From NCBI GenBank assembly GCA_016711405.1, contig JADJSZ010000024.1:25966-89965 (forward strand): a stretch of 64,000 nt of DNA, in the 5' to 3' direction. This document shows positions 33,627 to 42,614 of the stretch, in pieces. Made by a program: the position numbers and the translations under genes. Within the stretch, counting starts at the first letter, position 1. Each line of letters starts with the position of its first letter. The stretch comes from Candidatus Hadersleviella danica (GTDB lineage Bacteria > Chloroflexota > Anaerolineae > Promineifilales > Promineifilaceae). The notes under the pieces were generated by a model. It had not been told where the DNA came from. It made no database searches and saw only the letters and a list, made by a program, of their open reading frames with translations.

Positions 33627-34100
33627 ATGGATATGCCCATGATGAGTGCTGATGACGATGAATTAGAAGAGAATGGCTGGTTGGAGGATGAGGAGTTGGA
33701 AACGGCCGTGGTGCTGGCTGAGGAGGTCTTGCCCGAGAAGGTCACGGCCGCGCTCCCCCGCCCCGAACGGCTTGATTTGAGCCACTACCAACAACTCATT
33801 AAGCGGTTTGTGGTCTGCGGCCGTTGCGGCTCTTTCCTCACGGGCTACCGCGTTTTACATGGGGTCAACTCGTTGGAGATGGCCGCTCGCGCCAGCCAAA
33901 CGAGCCAAGAAGGGTGGCTGACGCTGGTCTGGGACGGCCGTACCCGCCAACTCATCGGCCAATCGTTCGGGGTATACCCAGAAACCGACCTCTACTATTT
34001 CGACATCTGTTGCCCCGAGTGCCAACGCCGCATCCTCTACACCGAACAAGCCCCCGGCGAACCCGCCCTAACGTTTCAGGTGGATTTAAAGCTGAAATAA
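33627..34100 (+). CDS. Putative zinc-ribbon protein with acidic N-terminus
   Basis: 157 aa from ATG 33627. The first 40 residues are strongly acidic (MSADDDELEENGWLEDEELE). The rest carries two Cys pairs, VVCGRCGSF and DICCPECQRRI, about 60 residues apart, consistent with a structural zinc site. No family recognised. The frame also reads upstream through heptamer repeats (IRIPHSAFHIP), which is not protein. Divergent from murE. Conserved in lineage or not cannot be judged here. Confidence 0.72.
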   Translation: MDMPMMSADDDELEENGWLEDEELETAVVLAEEVLPEKVTAALPRPERLDLSHYQQLIKRFVVCGRCGSFLTGYRVLHGVNSLEMAARASQTSQEGWLTLVWDGRTRQLIGQSFGVYPETDLYYFDICCPECQRRILYTEQAPGEPALTFQVDLKLK

Positions 34101-34398
34101 GAGAGCAAGGGAGTAAGAGAGTAAGAGCTTTCCCTTTCTCCCCTGCTCCTCTGCCCCCTCACTCCCCTAAGTATTCCCCCACCCGCTCCCCCTTTTCATT
34201 CACTATCTGCTAAACTTGTAATCGCTCACAGGAACCATCACGAGCAGAATTTGTGTGTCTATCGTCGTACCCCTTTTAACTTCACCCCATTATTCGCTAT
34301 TTCCTACAGGAAAAATGGGTACAAATATGGAATGGATAACTTGTGTTGGCTAACTCATTAGAGATTAGGCAAGTTGTTGTCGTTGCCTTGGTAGGTTT
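34101..34398. other. Gap before the Calx-beta gene
   Basis: 34105-34190 is GAGAGTAAGAGAGTAAG and CTCCTCTGCCCCC repeat. The rest is ordinary AT-balanced sequence without frames; a promoter for 34399 is expected but I could not assign boxes. Confidence 0.4.
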
Positions 34399-36285
34399 AT
34401 GATGAAGCGTTCTCGTCAACCAATTTGGATGCGCCTCTCGGCTATTTTTGCTTTTACGACCTTATTTGCAGGTCTGTTTGTGTATGCCGCTACCCCTAGC
34501 ACGGCCGTGGTTTCGGCCGCGCAGGCTCCCGCCAACCCCGAGCTGGCCGCCCTGCAAGTCCTCCCCACGGTTCGCTTTGCGGCCGCCACGGCCACCGTCG
34601 GCGAGGCCGATGGAACCGTCACCCTCAACATCCTCATTAGCGCCGCCCCCCTCATCACCCGCCCCGTCACCGTCACCTACACCACGGTAGATGGCTCCGC
34701 CACGGCCGGCCTAGATTACGGAGCCGCCAGCGGAACCGTCACCTTTGCCAATGGCCAACCCACCGCCCGCACCATTGTCATCACCATTCTTAACGATGCT
34801 CTGCCTGAGGCCAACGAAACCTTCTCCGTGGTCTTGCAAAGCCCCCAAAACGCCACCCTTGCCACACCCAGCATCGCCAGCGTTACCATTCAGAGCGACG
34901 ATGCATCCGCCACACCCACAGGTGGAGCCGCCACCCCCGTTTACTCTGATATCTACGAAAACAACAATGACATTACGACGGCCACCACATTGCCCGTCAA
35001 CAACACCTCATTTTGTACCACTCCCAATGCCACCCTCTGGCCCGTCGGCGACATAGATTTTTACCGTTTCTGGGCTAAAGCAGGCGCAGAATACGAAGTC
35101 CAAACCAAAAATTTAGCCTTGGGTTTAGATACCATGATGTCCTTATATGGGGTGCAAGGGCAATATCTGGCCGATAACGACGACTCCAACCAATCCCGCG
35201 CCTCCTATATCAGCTTCATCCCGGCCGAGACGGGCTACCACTACGTCTCCATCATCAACAAAGACGCTTCCGACCCCGCCAACAAAACCTATTGTGTCGA
35301 GGTAACGGAAACAGTTTTGCCCACCAGCACCCCAGCCCCCACGCATACTCCTCAACCCACGGCCACCTTAGTCCAAGGGGTGGATATTTGCGAATCCAAC
35401 AACCATTTTGACGAAGCGTGTACGATTGGCACAGGCGATCTGACCACCTTTAACTTTGTCCCTGTGTCTGGGCCGGGGCCAGATAACGATTTCTTCCGTT
35501 TGTGGGTCAAGGTCGGTTGGTTCTACACCTGCGAAACGCTCAATTTATCGAGTGTGAATGACACCAATGTGATTATTTACGACCAAAATCGCAATGGGCT
35601 GGCAGGGAATGATGACAAAGCCTCGGACGATTTGGGCAGTAAAGTGACCTATTACGCCACTTACACAGGCTGGCTTTTCGTGCTGGTTGGCCCTTATGCC
35701 ATCCCCAATTATGATGAGTCGCCCCAATATACCTATGATTTGATGTGTGATGGCATTGCGGCTACCCCCACGCCCACCCCACGGCCGACAACCGTCTTTA
35801 CAGGTGGTGGCGGCGGCGGCACTTTGCCCCGCACCCCTACCCCCACCCCCACCCCCGAGGGCGAACCAACCGAGGCCGTGCCCACGCCCGATATTATTGC
35901 CACCGTCAATTTCTTGCTCTCCCCCACCCCCACGCCCCCCTCCATTGTGCAGATTGTGCCCCTGCCCACCGCCACCCCCCTCGCCCCTGTGGGTGGCAAC
36001 ACCACCGATTTAACGGTCATTTTGTACTATGACCAAAACAGCAATTTCACCCCCGAACTCGACGAAGGGATAATGGATATGGCCGTCTCGGTCTTTGATG
36101 GTGTCAGCGGTCAACTGCTTTCGTTTGGTTACACCAACGAAGCAGGCTTGTTGCGCTTCACCATTGCCGCGCCCTCCAACATTTTGCGCGTATCAGTGCC
36201 ATTCCTCGGCTTTAACCAAACCGTGGTGGCAGGCACGCCCGAAGTGCGCCTGCGCGTCGTTCCCCAAGTTGCTTCGGGCAATTAA
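34399..36285 (+). CDS. Secreted Calx-beta / pre-peptidase-type domain protein
   Basis: 628 aa exported protein. N-terminal signal peptide (MRLSAIFAFTTLFAGLFVYAA). Residues about 50-165 form a Calx-beta domain (VRFAAATATVGEADGTVTLNI, TVDGSATAGLDY, LPEANETFSVVL). Two PPC-like domains follow (IYENNNDITTATTL..DIDFYRFWAKAGAEYEVQT and ICESNNHFDEACTIG..DNDFFRLWVKVGWFYTCET). A Thr/Pro-rich linker (TPTPTPRPTTVF, PRTPTPTPTPEG) leads to a C-terminal SdrD-like beta domain (LTVILYYDQNSNFTPELDEGIMDMAVSVFDG). There is no transmembrane anchor at the end. Probably a surface or matrix protein; the binding partner is unknown. Confidence 0.83.
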   Translation: MMKRSRQPIWMRLSAIFAFTTLFAGLFVYAATPSTAVVSAAQAPANPELAALQVLPTVRFAAATATVGEADGTVTLNILISAAPLITRPVTVTYTTVDGSATAGLDYGAASGTVTFANGQPTARTIVITILNDALPEANETFSVVLQSPQNATLATPSIASVTIQSDDASATPTGGAATPVYSDIYENNNDITTATTLPVNNTSFCTTPNATLWPVGDIDFYRFWAKAGAEYEVQTKNLALGLDTMMSLYGVQGQYLADNDDSNQSRASYISFIPAETGYHYVSIINKDASDPANKTYCVEVTETVLPTSTPAPTHTPQPTATLVQGVDICESNNHFDEACTIGTGDLTTFNFVPVSGPGPDNDFFRLWVKVGWFYTCETLNLSSVNDTNVIIYDQNRNGLAGNDDKASDDLGSKVTYYATYTGWLFVLVGPYAIPNYDESPQYTYDLMCDGIAATPTPTPRPTTVFTGGGGGGTLPRTPTPTPTPEGEPTEAVPTPDIIATVNFLLSPTPTPPSIVQIVPLPTATPLAPVGGNTTDLTVILYYDQNSNFTPELDEGIMDMAVSVFDGVSGQLLSFGYTNEAGLLRFTIAAPSNILRVSVPFLGFNQTVVAGTPEVRLRVVPQVASGN

Positions 36286-36290
36286 CCTAA

Positions 36291-36381
36291 AGAGATAGAG
36301 GGTAGAGATAGAGATAGAGGGAACAGTGGTTCGCCAATCAACTAGGGATTCCTCTATCTCTATCTCCCGTCTCTATCTCCT
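36291..36381. repeat. GATAGAG element, copy C
   Basis: Arms of GATAGAG units flank a core GGGAACAGTGGTTCGCC..ACTAGGG. It lies immediately after the stop codon of the Calx-beta gene. Confidence 0.78.
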
Positions 36382-36394
36382 TTGTGAGATGTGA

Positions 36395-37763
36395 ATGACC
36401 ACTGAAGAGCGTAAATCCTTGTTGGCTCGCCGTGACCCCATTGTGTGGGTTGTGTTGGGTATCTCCCTCTTGGGGCTGTTGTTGATTTGTGTCTTTGGCT
36501 ATCTGCTATTGGGTGGCAATGGGGATGGCGAAACGGTGACGGAGACGGACGGCACGGCCGTGCCCCCGTTCAGCCAGTCCACCCCCGTTTCTTCTGGCCC
36601 GCAAATTGCCCTCGAGGCGGCCGTGGGCGGCTCTGCCCCCATCAGCCTGACCCTCGATGCCCCCGTGTTTTTAGAGATAGGTGGCCAAACCCTGCCCATC
36701 ACCGCCCGCTACATTGCCCCCGAGGCCATTTGGGAGCCATTTAGCACGGCCGACGACACGGCCGTGTGGGTCTACGGAACCATCGTCAACTACACCTTCG
36801 GCTTGCCCGGCTCCGAAGCCAATGCCGCCCTGCTCGAAGAATTGGTACAGGGCGACCCGATTGTTGTGCGCACCAAAAGCCAAGCCGAATACAGCTTCAC
36901 CTTCACGGGGAGCGAGATGATGGGTTCCCCCACGGCCGAACTCTTCAGCCAAAACCGCCCCGCCATCACCCTCGTCTGGCTCGGCGAAGCCTGAAAACAA
37001 CCAACGCCTCATCGTGCGCGGCGATTACGTCGTCGCGGAAAACAGCCTGCCCAGCACCACCAACGAATTTGTGTGCGAATTAGGCGAAAATTGCCAACTT
37101 GGCAACACGAGTCTGACCGTCAGCGGCGCTACCCATGCCGTAGATCGCCCCGAGGCCCCGCCCGGATTTGCCCTCTACTTGGTGGATTTCGCCATCGAAA
37201 ACCTCGGCACAACCCCGCTGGATACGGGCTTGCTTCGCTTCGTGCTGATAGATGATTCGGGCAACCAGTACTCGCTCAATGCCCTTGCCAGCCAATTGGG
37301 CAGTTACCCGCTCCTAACGGGGATTATCAATGCGGGCGAGAGCAAAACGGTGACGGCCGGCTACCAAATTCCCGCTGGCCTTTCCAGCACCACCCTGCGT
37401 TGGGTGGTCAGCCGCGTGGATAGCCCCAGCCAAATGGAAGTGCAAATCCCCTTCACGGGCAACCGCGCCCAAAATGTGCTGGTCACGCTCCAGCAGGCGG
37501 ATGTCTCGGCCGATGGCACCAGCCTCAACATCGTCGGCCAAGTCACCAACCTCGGCCAGCAACCCGTCATCATCACCGAGGCGGATTTGTCGCTGAAGGG
37601 CGACAACACCGTTTATTTGTTGACCACGACCAACCCCGGCTTCCCGTGGAGCATCCCCGCCGGACAAGTGACCAATTTTGTGCTGTCCTACCAACGGCCG
37701 CAAGCCGCCTCGGCCGTCTTCCAACTCCTCAACCAATCCTTCCAACTCACGGGCCTGCGTTGA
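36395..37763 (+). CDS. Single-pass membrane protein with extracytoplasmic domains (one frameshift)
   Basis: About 455 aa if joined. An N-terminal cytoplasmic tail (MTTEERKSLLARRDPIVW), one transmembrane helix (residues about 14-38), then an outer region. The first part (to about residue 198) ends at LVWLGEA with a stop. The next frame continues without a gap as KPENNQRLIVRGDYVVAENSLPS, so I join them at about 36988-36996. The second part (37014-37763) looks like a DUF4352-type beta domain (VDFAIENLGTTPLDTGLLRFVLIDDSGNQY) repeated twice. Located behind the Calx-beta gene on the same strand, both perhaps envelope proteins. Function unknown. Confidence 0.65.
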
Positions 37764-38418
37764 GTGTGGAGCCAGTGAAAAGTAAAAAGTGAGAAGTGAG
37801 AAGTGCTCCTCCTCTCATCTCTTCCCTTTTCTCTCTTCTCTCTCCTTCCTCTTCACCTATTTGACACCCCCTGATTGTTATACAATTCCACCCGTGAATA
37901 TGTCCCACCTGTGGGAAACAATTCCACCAACGGCCGCTCATCACGAGATGGGCGGGTTAAAACTTGTGGTCAGGTCGTTTAGTTAGTTAAAACGGCCATA
38001 TCAAAATTTTTAATGCATTGGGGAAAACGCTGGTTAACGCCACGGTGCATCCACCATCATCTTCCGCCCCCAAAAGCGGATGGGATGCCCATTCTAACGG
38101 GTCTCACAGCGACCAACCCTTTGGAATTTCTGGCATTAACTCGAGTGCGGACATAGTCAAGAAGCATCAGGCCCCCCCTGCGGAACCTCCTTCAGCAACT
38201 AAAACCAATCCTCGAGAGGCTCAGATAAAAACCAACACCTTATGGTTGTTGGGCTGTTTTGTTTGTGCTGGCACGGCACAGCTTAGGGGAGTTATTCGTT
38301 ACTCGTTACTGGTTACTCGTTATTGGTTATGCCCATAACGAATAACCAATAACCAATAACGAATAACCTTCTAATGTGTGGTTGACTTTAGTTTAGGTTC
38401 GTTGAACGAGGTACAAAG
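37764..38418. other. Gap of 655 bp with repeats only
   Basis: 37777-37806 holds AAGTGAAA units and 37808-37856 CTCTTCTCTCC-like repeats. TCCCACCTGTGGGA (37908-37921) is a small palindrome. 38285-38370 is a GTTACTG/AATAACC inverted pair. The 106-codon frame at 38018 has no family feature and unremarkable composition, so I do not call it a gene. A hairpin-like CCAACACC/GGTTGTTGG is at about 38240. Confidence 0.5.
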
Positions 38419-38919
38419 ATGAATAACCAAGATTTCATTGTCCGTGAATATGAGGGGCAAGATTTAGGCGTGTGCGTGACACGGCCGTTTGCCGCTGGCG
38501 AGTTTGTGATGTTCTTTAATGGGGTGCGCTACGAATCGCACGAAATTAGCGACTTCACCCATTATCTACAAATTAGCCCCACCACCTTTCTTGGCCCAAC
38601 GGGAAGCTATGACGATTATGTCAACCATAGCTGTGACCCCAACTGCGCCCTTTATTTTGCAGGCGACCAAGTCGTCTTACGCGCCCTGCGCGACATTGAA
38701 GTTGGGGAACAATTGAGCTTCGATTACGGCACAATTATGTTCAGCGAACCAACGACATTTCCTTGCAGTTGCGAAAGTCCCATTTGCCGGGGCTTCATCG
38801 GCAATTACTACACCCTGCCCTACGCCTTGCGTGATGAGTACCGCGAGCGGGGCATGGTTTTGCTCCTAACCCAGTACACGGAAGAGCAAATTCTCGCGGC
38901 CGCGGCCGTGCCTGTCTGA
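38419..38919 (+). CDS. SET-domain protein (putative protein lysine methyltransferase)
   Basis: 166 aa. Most of the protein is a compact SET domain: DLGVCVTRPFAAGEFVMFF, the cofactor motif DDYVNHSCDPNC (N-H-S-x-x-P-N), and the catalytic ELSFDYG-type QLSFDYGT. A post-SET Cys cluster CSCESPICRGFIG follows, as in eukaryotic-type SET proteins. S-adenosylmethionine is the expected cofactor and a lysine side chain the acceptor; the target is unknown. GAGG lies before the ATG. It is followed by a strong bidirectional terminator. Bacterial SET proteins are sporadic, so lateral origin is possible, but codon use and CGGCCG frequency look native. Confidence 0.9.
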   Translation: MNNQDFIVREYEGQDLGVCVTRPFAAGEFVMFFNGVRYESHEISDFTHYLQISPTTFLGPTGSYDDYVNHSCDPNCALYFAGDQVVLRALRDIEVGEQLSFDYGTIMFSEPTTFPCSCESPICRGFIGNYYTLPYALRDEYRERGMVLLLTQYTEEQILAAAAVPV

Positions 38920-38951
38920 CGGTGCAAAATTGCACCGCCTGTGTCCGTGCC

Positions 38952-38990
38952 CCAAAACGGCCGTGGAGAACCCCTCCACGGCCGTTTTGG
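38952..38990. terminator. Bidirectional terminator built from CGGCCG palindrome
   Basis: 17-bp perfect stem CCAAAACGGCCGTGGAG / CTCCACGGCCGTTTTGG with a five-base loop, between SET (+) and lysA (-). T4 flanks are present in each direction. Confidence 0.82.
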
Positions 38991-38997
38991 TTTAAGA

Positions 38998-39088
38998 TAT
39001 AAGATAGAGGCGAGAGATAGAGATAGAGGGGAACGTGGTTATTCGGCTGACTAGAGGTTCTCTCTATCTCTATCTCTCCACTCTATCT
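38998..39088. repeat. GATAGAG element, copy D
   Basis: Arms of GATAGAG flank GGGGAACGTGGTTATTCGGC..ACTAGAGG. The right arm touches the stop codon of lysA. Confidence 0.78.
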
Positions 39089-39089
39089 T

Positions 39090-40341
39090 TTAGCCCAAAT
39101 CGTCCCACACCTGCCGCTTGCGAATGAGCGTGGCTTGGTCACCTTGCACCAGCACCTCGGCAGGGCGTAAACGGCCGTTGTAATTGCTACTCATCGCATA
39201 CCCATATGCCCCTGCGTTGAGAACCGCCAGCAAATCCCCCTCCGCCAAACGGGGCAACACACGGCCGCGCCCAAAAAAATCCCCCGTCTCACAAATCGGG
39301 CCCACCACGTCGTAAGTTAAAAGTGCTGAGTGCTGGGTGCTGAGTGCTGAGTGTTGCTCCCCTGCACCACCCCCGACCCACACCACCTCATGATACGCCT
39401 GATACAGCGTCGGCCGAATTAAATCGCTCATCCCCGCATCTACAATGGCAAAATGCTTCTCCCCCTGTGTTTTGGTGCGGATGAGTTGGGTGAGGAGCAA
39501 CCCCGCTGGCCCGATAATCGAACGCCCCGGTTCGACAACCAACTCAAACCCCGCCTCGTTCACAGGGGCAGAGACGGCCGCCAGCCATTCCCCAATGCTC
39601 GGTGCGCCACGGCCGTCAGCATGGTAATCAATGCCCAACCCGCCGCCCACATCGACATAGCGCAGGGGCAAGCCAGCGGTGCGGAGTTCGGCCGCCACAT
39701 CGGCCAGCAACACGGCCGCTTCCCGAAACGGGGGCCAAATCCCGAATTTGGGAGCCGATATGGGCGGCGATGCCAACAGGGGTGAGGTGGGGGCTGGTGT
39801 GAGCATGGCGCAACAGGGGCAATCCCTCGGCCATGCTAATGCCAAATTTATGCTCGCTCATCCCCGTGCTGATGTAAGGGTGGGTTTCGGCGTTGATGTT
39901 GGGGTTGAGCCGCACCCCAATGGGCGCAGGACGGCCGAATTCGGCCGCAATATGCGCCACCAACTCGAGTTCGGCGGGCGATTCCACATGAATGGCTTGA
40001 ATATCGGCCGTCAGGGCTTGGCGAATTTCAGCGGCCGTCTTGCCCACCCCCGAAAAAATAATCTGCTGGGGAGCAAAACCCGCTTTAAGTGCCAAATAAA
40101 GCTCCCCGCCACTGGTCACATCCGCCCCCATGCCGTGGCTGGCCAGCAAGCGCAACAGGTGCAAGTTGGCGTTGGCCTTGATGGCGTAATGGGCGTGGGC
40201 TGTGCCTGCCAAATAGGTTCGCGCTCGGCCGCTCAGTTCAGCGTGGCTATAAACATAGAGAGGCGTGCCATATTCGGCCGCCAAACGGCCGAGCGGCACT
40301 TCTTCGCAACAAAGTTCATGGGAGTGGTTTGTGAGGAGCAT
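39090..40341 (-). CDS. lysA: Diaminopimelate decarboxylase with repeat insert (one frameshift)
   Basis: PLP-dependent decarboxylation of meso-DAP to lysine. The PLP-lysine motif is HAHYAIKANANLHLL (about residue 48), followed by GADVTSGGELYLAL, IIFSGVGKT, RLNPNINAETHPYISTGMSEHKFGI, AAHIGSQI, YVDVGGGLGIDYH, VEPGRSIIGPAG, and the substrate motif GPICETGDFFGRGR with Cys. The C-terminus (LAVLNAGAYGYAMSSNYNGRLRPAEVLV) is intact. One extra base in the G5 run 39730-39734 splits the frame. Between VWVGGGAGEQ and LTYDVVGPICE a GTGCTGA-type repeat (about 39318-39354) is translated as HSALSTQHSALL. It lies in a loop and keeps frame. Confidence 0.9.
39318..39354. repeat. GTGCTGA heptamers inside lysA
   Basis: Five copies of the same heptamer that fills intergenic gaps at 11.1, 26.3, 28.4 and 30.9 kb, here translated in frame. 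Confidence 0.8.
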
Positions 40342-40856
40342 GGCCAGAAATAAGGCAACAGTAGAATACACGTAACTACTAACACTCTCGAGTTGTGTCA
40401 CTCGGTGTCACTAATAGGAGAATAGCTTCGTCGTGGCCTGTGGCCACGCCTCGCTGGAAATAGGGGGTATTTTTTCGTTTGGGCGACTGCCCAAACGAAA
40501 AAATACCCCTTATCATAGCCGAGCCACCGTAGGCGGCGAGGTAGGTCAAACCAAGGTTAGTAGTTACGAATGCACAAAAAAATGTGGTTAGGATGATGCC
40601 ACATTTTCTAAGCGATTTGATTTTATCACCAACAAGATTTGGGCGTGTTCTCCCCCAGAAAACGTTAGAGGCGGACTTAACGTCCGCCTCTAAACCCACT
40701 ACTTCCCATGAGCCGCGCTCTTTGCAAACTCAAGATAATCATAGTTGAACTATCAACCAACCACAATTAGCAAATATGGCACAAAAAAACGGCCGTGAGT
40801 TGCACAAATTGAACAATGGTGGGAAAGCGACTCGAAACGAGGGACAACTAACAACC
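40342..40856. other. Gap of about 500 bp with three hairpins
   Basis: No gene that I can support; the 106-codon minus frame at 40379-40699 spans hairpins and has no family signal. Contents: GTGGCC-TGT-GGCCAC (40434-40448), the long hairpin at 40464-40509, and TTAGAGGCGGAC-TTAAC-GTCCGCCTCTAA at 40665-40693. Confidence 0.5.
40464..40509. repeat. 21-bp perfect stem-loop
   Basis: GGGGTATTTTTTCGTTTGGG plus C pairs perfectly with its partner across loop GACT. The stem has an internal A6/T6 tract. It could be a transcription terminator on either strand, or a mobile hairpin. Confidence 0.8.
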
Positions 40857-42500
40857 TTACTCTGGCCGCAATTGCCACAATTTGAGGGCAAGGTGGAGCG
40901 AAAGGCGCGTATCCGCCTGCTCCAAATCGTGCTTGGTTAGCTCTTGGATGCGTTCCAGCCGGTACAGAAGCGTATTGCGGTGGATGAAGAGCGATTCGGC
41001 CGTTTGGCTGATGTTGCCGTGGTGGCCAAAATAAGCGGCAATTGTCTCCACCAAGCTACTGCGGTGCTTGCGGTCATACTCAATCAGCGGGCCAATGACC
41101 TGTTGCCCAAACTGGTGCACGGCCGGAATATCATCCAACTGGGTCAGCAGTTGGTACACCCCAAGACTGTCATACTCCACCAAATTGTTCAGCCGCAACC
41201 GCTGAGCCAACTTCATCGCTTGCACAGCGTGTTGGTACACCTCGGGCCACTCGGTGAGGGTGTGGGTGGGGCCAGCCAAACCGCTGATTAAGCGGCTCTC
41301 CTTGTACTCGGGTTCGGCCGCCAGATGCTCCCGCAAACGTCGCTCAAACTCCTTGGTCGTGCTCATATCCGTATCGGTCGAGCGCAACGTTTGGAAGATG
41401 CACACCGTTGTGCCGCCGTAGATGTGAACGAGGGCGGGGCGGTTGTGGCTGGAGAGAATCCAGTTTACGGCCGTCTCCAAATGGCGCACCGAAGGTATGC
41501 GCTCCCCCTGCCACGCCAGTGCCAATACCGCATGCGGTTGCTCGGTGTCGTGGTCGAGGCGGGATTTTAGCCGTTCGATTTCAGCGCGGGGCAGTTTGCC
41601 CGCCAGCACCCCCTCCAAAAAGTCCCCCCGCAACTCTTTCTTGGCCTCGCTGACAGCTTTGGCTTTGGCCATTTCCAGCGCACACGCGGCTGCACCATGC
41701 TCTGTGGTCAATTTGTCTAGCATGTCCAAACTATCGGCCGCGCCAATGACCGACAAATAGCCCCGCGCCCGGTCGCCCGAAACGATGGGGGTGAGCAAAC
41801 GCGCCACATTTTCGATGGGGAGCAGGTGTTGCCAATGGCTTTGGCGGCTCTTGGCCGCCGCTTTGCGATTTTGCAACACGGCCGGCAAAAATTCCCGGTT
41901 GGTCACAAACTCCGTCAGCTTGCCAATATCCAACGAGTTATCGGCGGGCACACTCATCGCCTGAATTTCCAGCCGCTTATCCTGCACAATGACCACCTTG
42001 CCCGTCATTTTGCACATCAAGTCGGTCATGGCGTTCAGCCCTTGATCCTCCCGCGACATTTCCGAAAGCTGGCGATACAGTTGCATCCCCCGCTCGGTCA
42101 CTTGCGTTTGTCGGTCGAGGAGCAGAGCCGAGATGGTGCGCTGAATGTCGCGCAAGGAGGTATCGGCCGGCACTTGCACCAGCGGCATATCCAAATTCTT
42201 CGCCACCTTGGCCGTCGCTTCGGAAATGGGGCGGAAGAAGATGATGCCCGCAATATTCATGGCGCCCAGCAAGTGCAGGTTTTCGCGCAGTTCCGCTTCT
42301 GTGGTCATCGCTTGTAAATTGGCGGGCACGATGAGCAAATCGCCCAACTGCACTTGGTCGCGCACCTGCGCCCACTCGGTCAGAATAACTGCCCAGTTTA
42401 TAGCCCGGCTCCGCTGGTCGGCGTGGCCAATGACGGTGCTGTTGAAGGGCAAAGTCAATTTGATGACATCACTCAGGGTGACGGTAGCTTCAGAGTTCAT
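40857..42500 (-). CDS. PucR-family transcriptional regulator
   Basis: 547 aa. The N-terminal PucR ligand domain (residues about 1-125; TLSDVIKL.., AINWAVILTEWAQVRDQVQLGDLLIV) precedes a middle GAF-like region, a GGDEF-like degenerate region (about 300-420), and a C-terminal Fis-type HTH_30 (AYFGHHGNISQTAESLFIHRNTLLYRLERIQELT). This is the standard CdaR/PucR order. In relatives it activates purine or sugar-acid catabolism; no such genes are near, so the target is unknown. It is at the far side of hairpins from lysA. Confidence 0.88.
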   Translation of the reverse strand: MNSEATVTLSDVIKLTLPFNSTVIGHADQRSRAINWAVILTEWAQVRDQVQLGDLLIVPANLQAMTTEAELRENLHLLGAMNIAGIIFFRPISEATAKVAKNLDMPLVQVPADTSLRDIQRTISALLLDRQTQVTERGMQLYRQLSEMSREDQGLNAMTDLMCKMTGKVVIVQDKRLEIQAMSVPADNSLDIGKLTEFVTNREFLPAVLQNRKAAAKSRQSHWQHLLPIENVARLLTPIVSGDRARGYLSVIGAADSLDMLDKLTTEHGAAACALEMAKAKAVSEAKKELRGDFLEGVLAGKLPRAEIERLKSRLDHDTEQPHAVLALAWQGERIPSVRHLETAVNWILSSHNRPALVHIYGGTTVCIFQTLRSTDTDMSTTKEFERRLREHLAAEPEYKESRLISGLAGPTHTLTEWPEVYQHAVQAMKLAQRLRLNNLVEYDSLGVYQLLTQLDDIPAVHQFGQQVIGPLIEYDRKHRSSLVETIAAYFGHHGNISQTAESLFIHRNTLLYRLERIQELTKHDLEQADTRLSLHLALKLWQLRPE

Positions 42501-42526
42501 AGGGCAGTCCTGCGAATTTGTTCGTT

Positions 42527-42606
42527 TATTCGTTTATAGGTCTATTTGTGTATTTTAATACACCCTTATACGAATAGACCTATAGACCAATACACCAATA
42601 TACCAA
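42527..42606. repeat. TATAGGTCTATT dispersed repeat, copy 2
   Basis: TCGTTTATAGGTCTATTTG, a short centre, and AATAGACCTATAGACCAATAC form an inverted pair. The left arm matches 18263-18325. Confidence 0.7.
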
Positions 42607-42614
42607 TATCTCCC

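Noticed and set aside
38018..38338. 106-aa protein upstream of the SET gene
   Set aside because: It ends in translated GTTACTG repeats and has no recognisable features.
40379..40699. 106-aa protein upstream of lysA
   Set aside because: The frame runs through two perfect hairpins, has no ribosome binding site and no family features.
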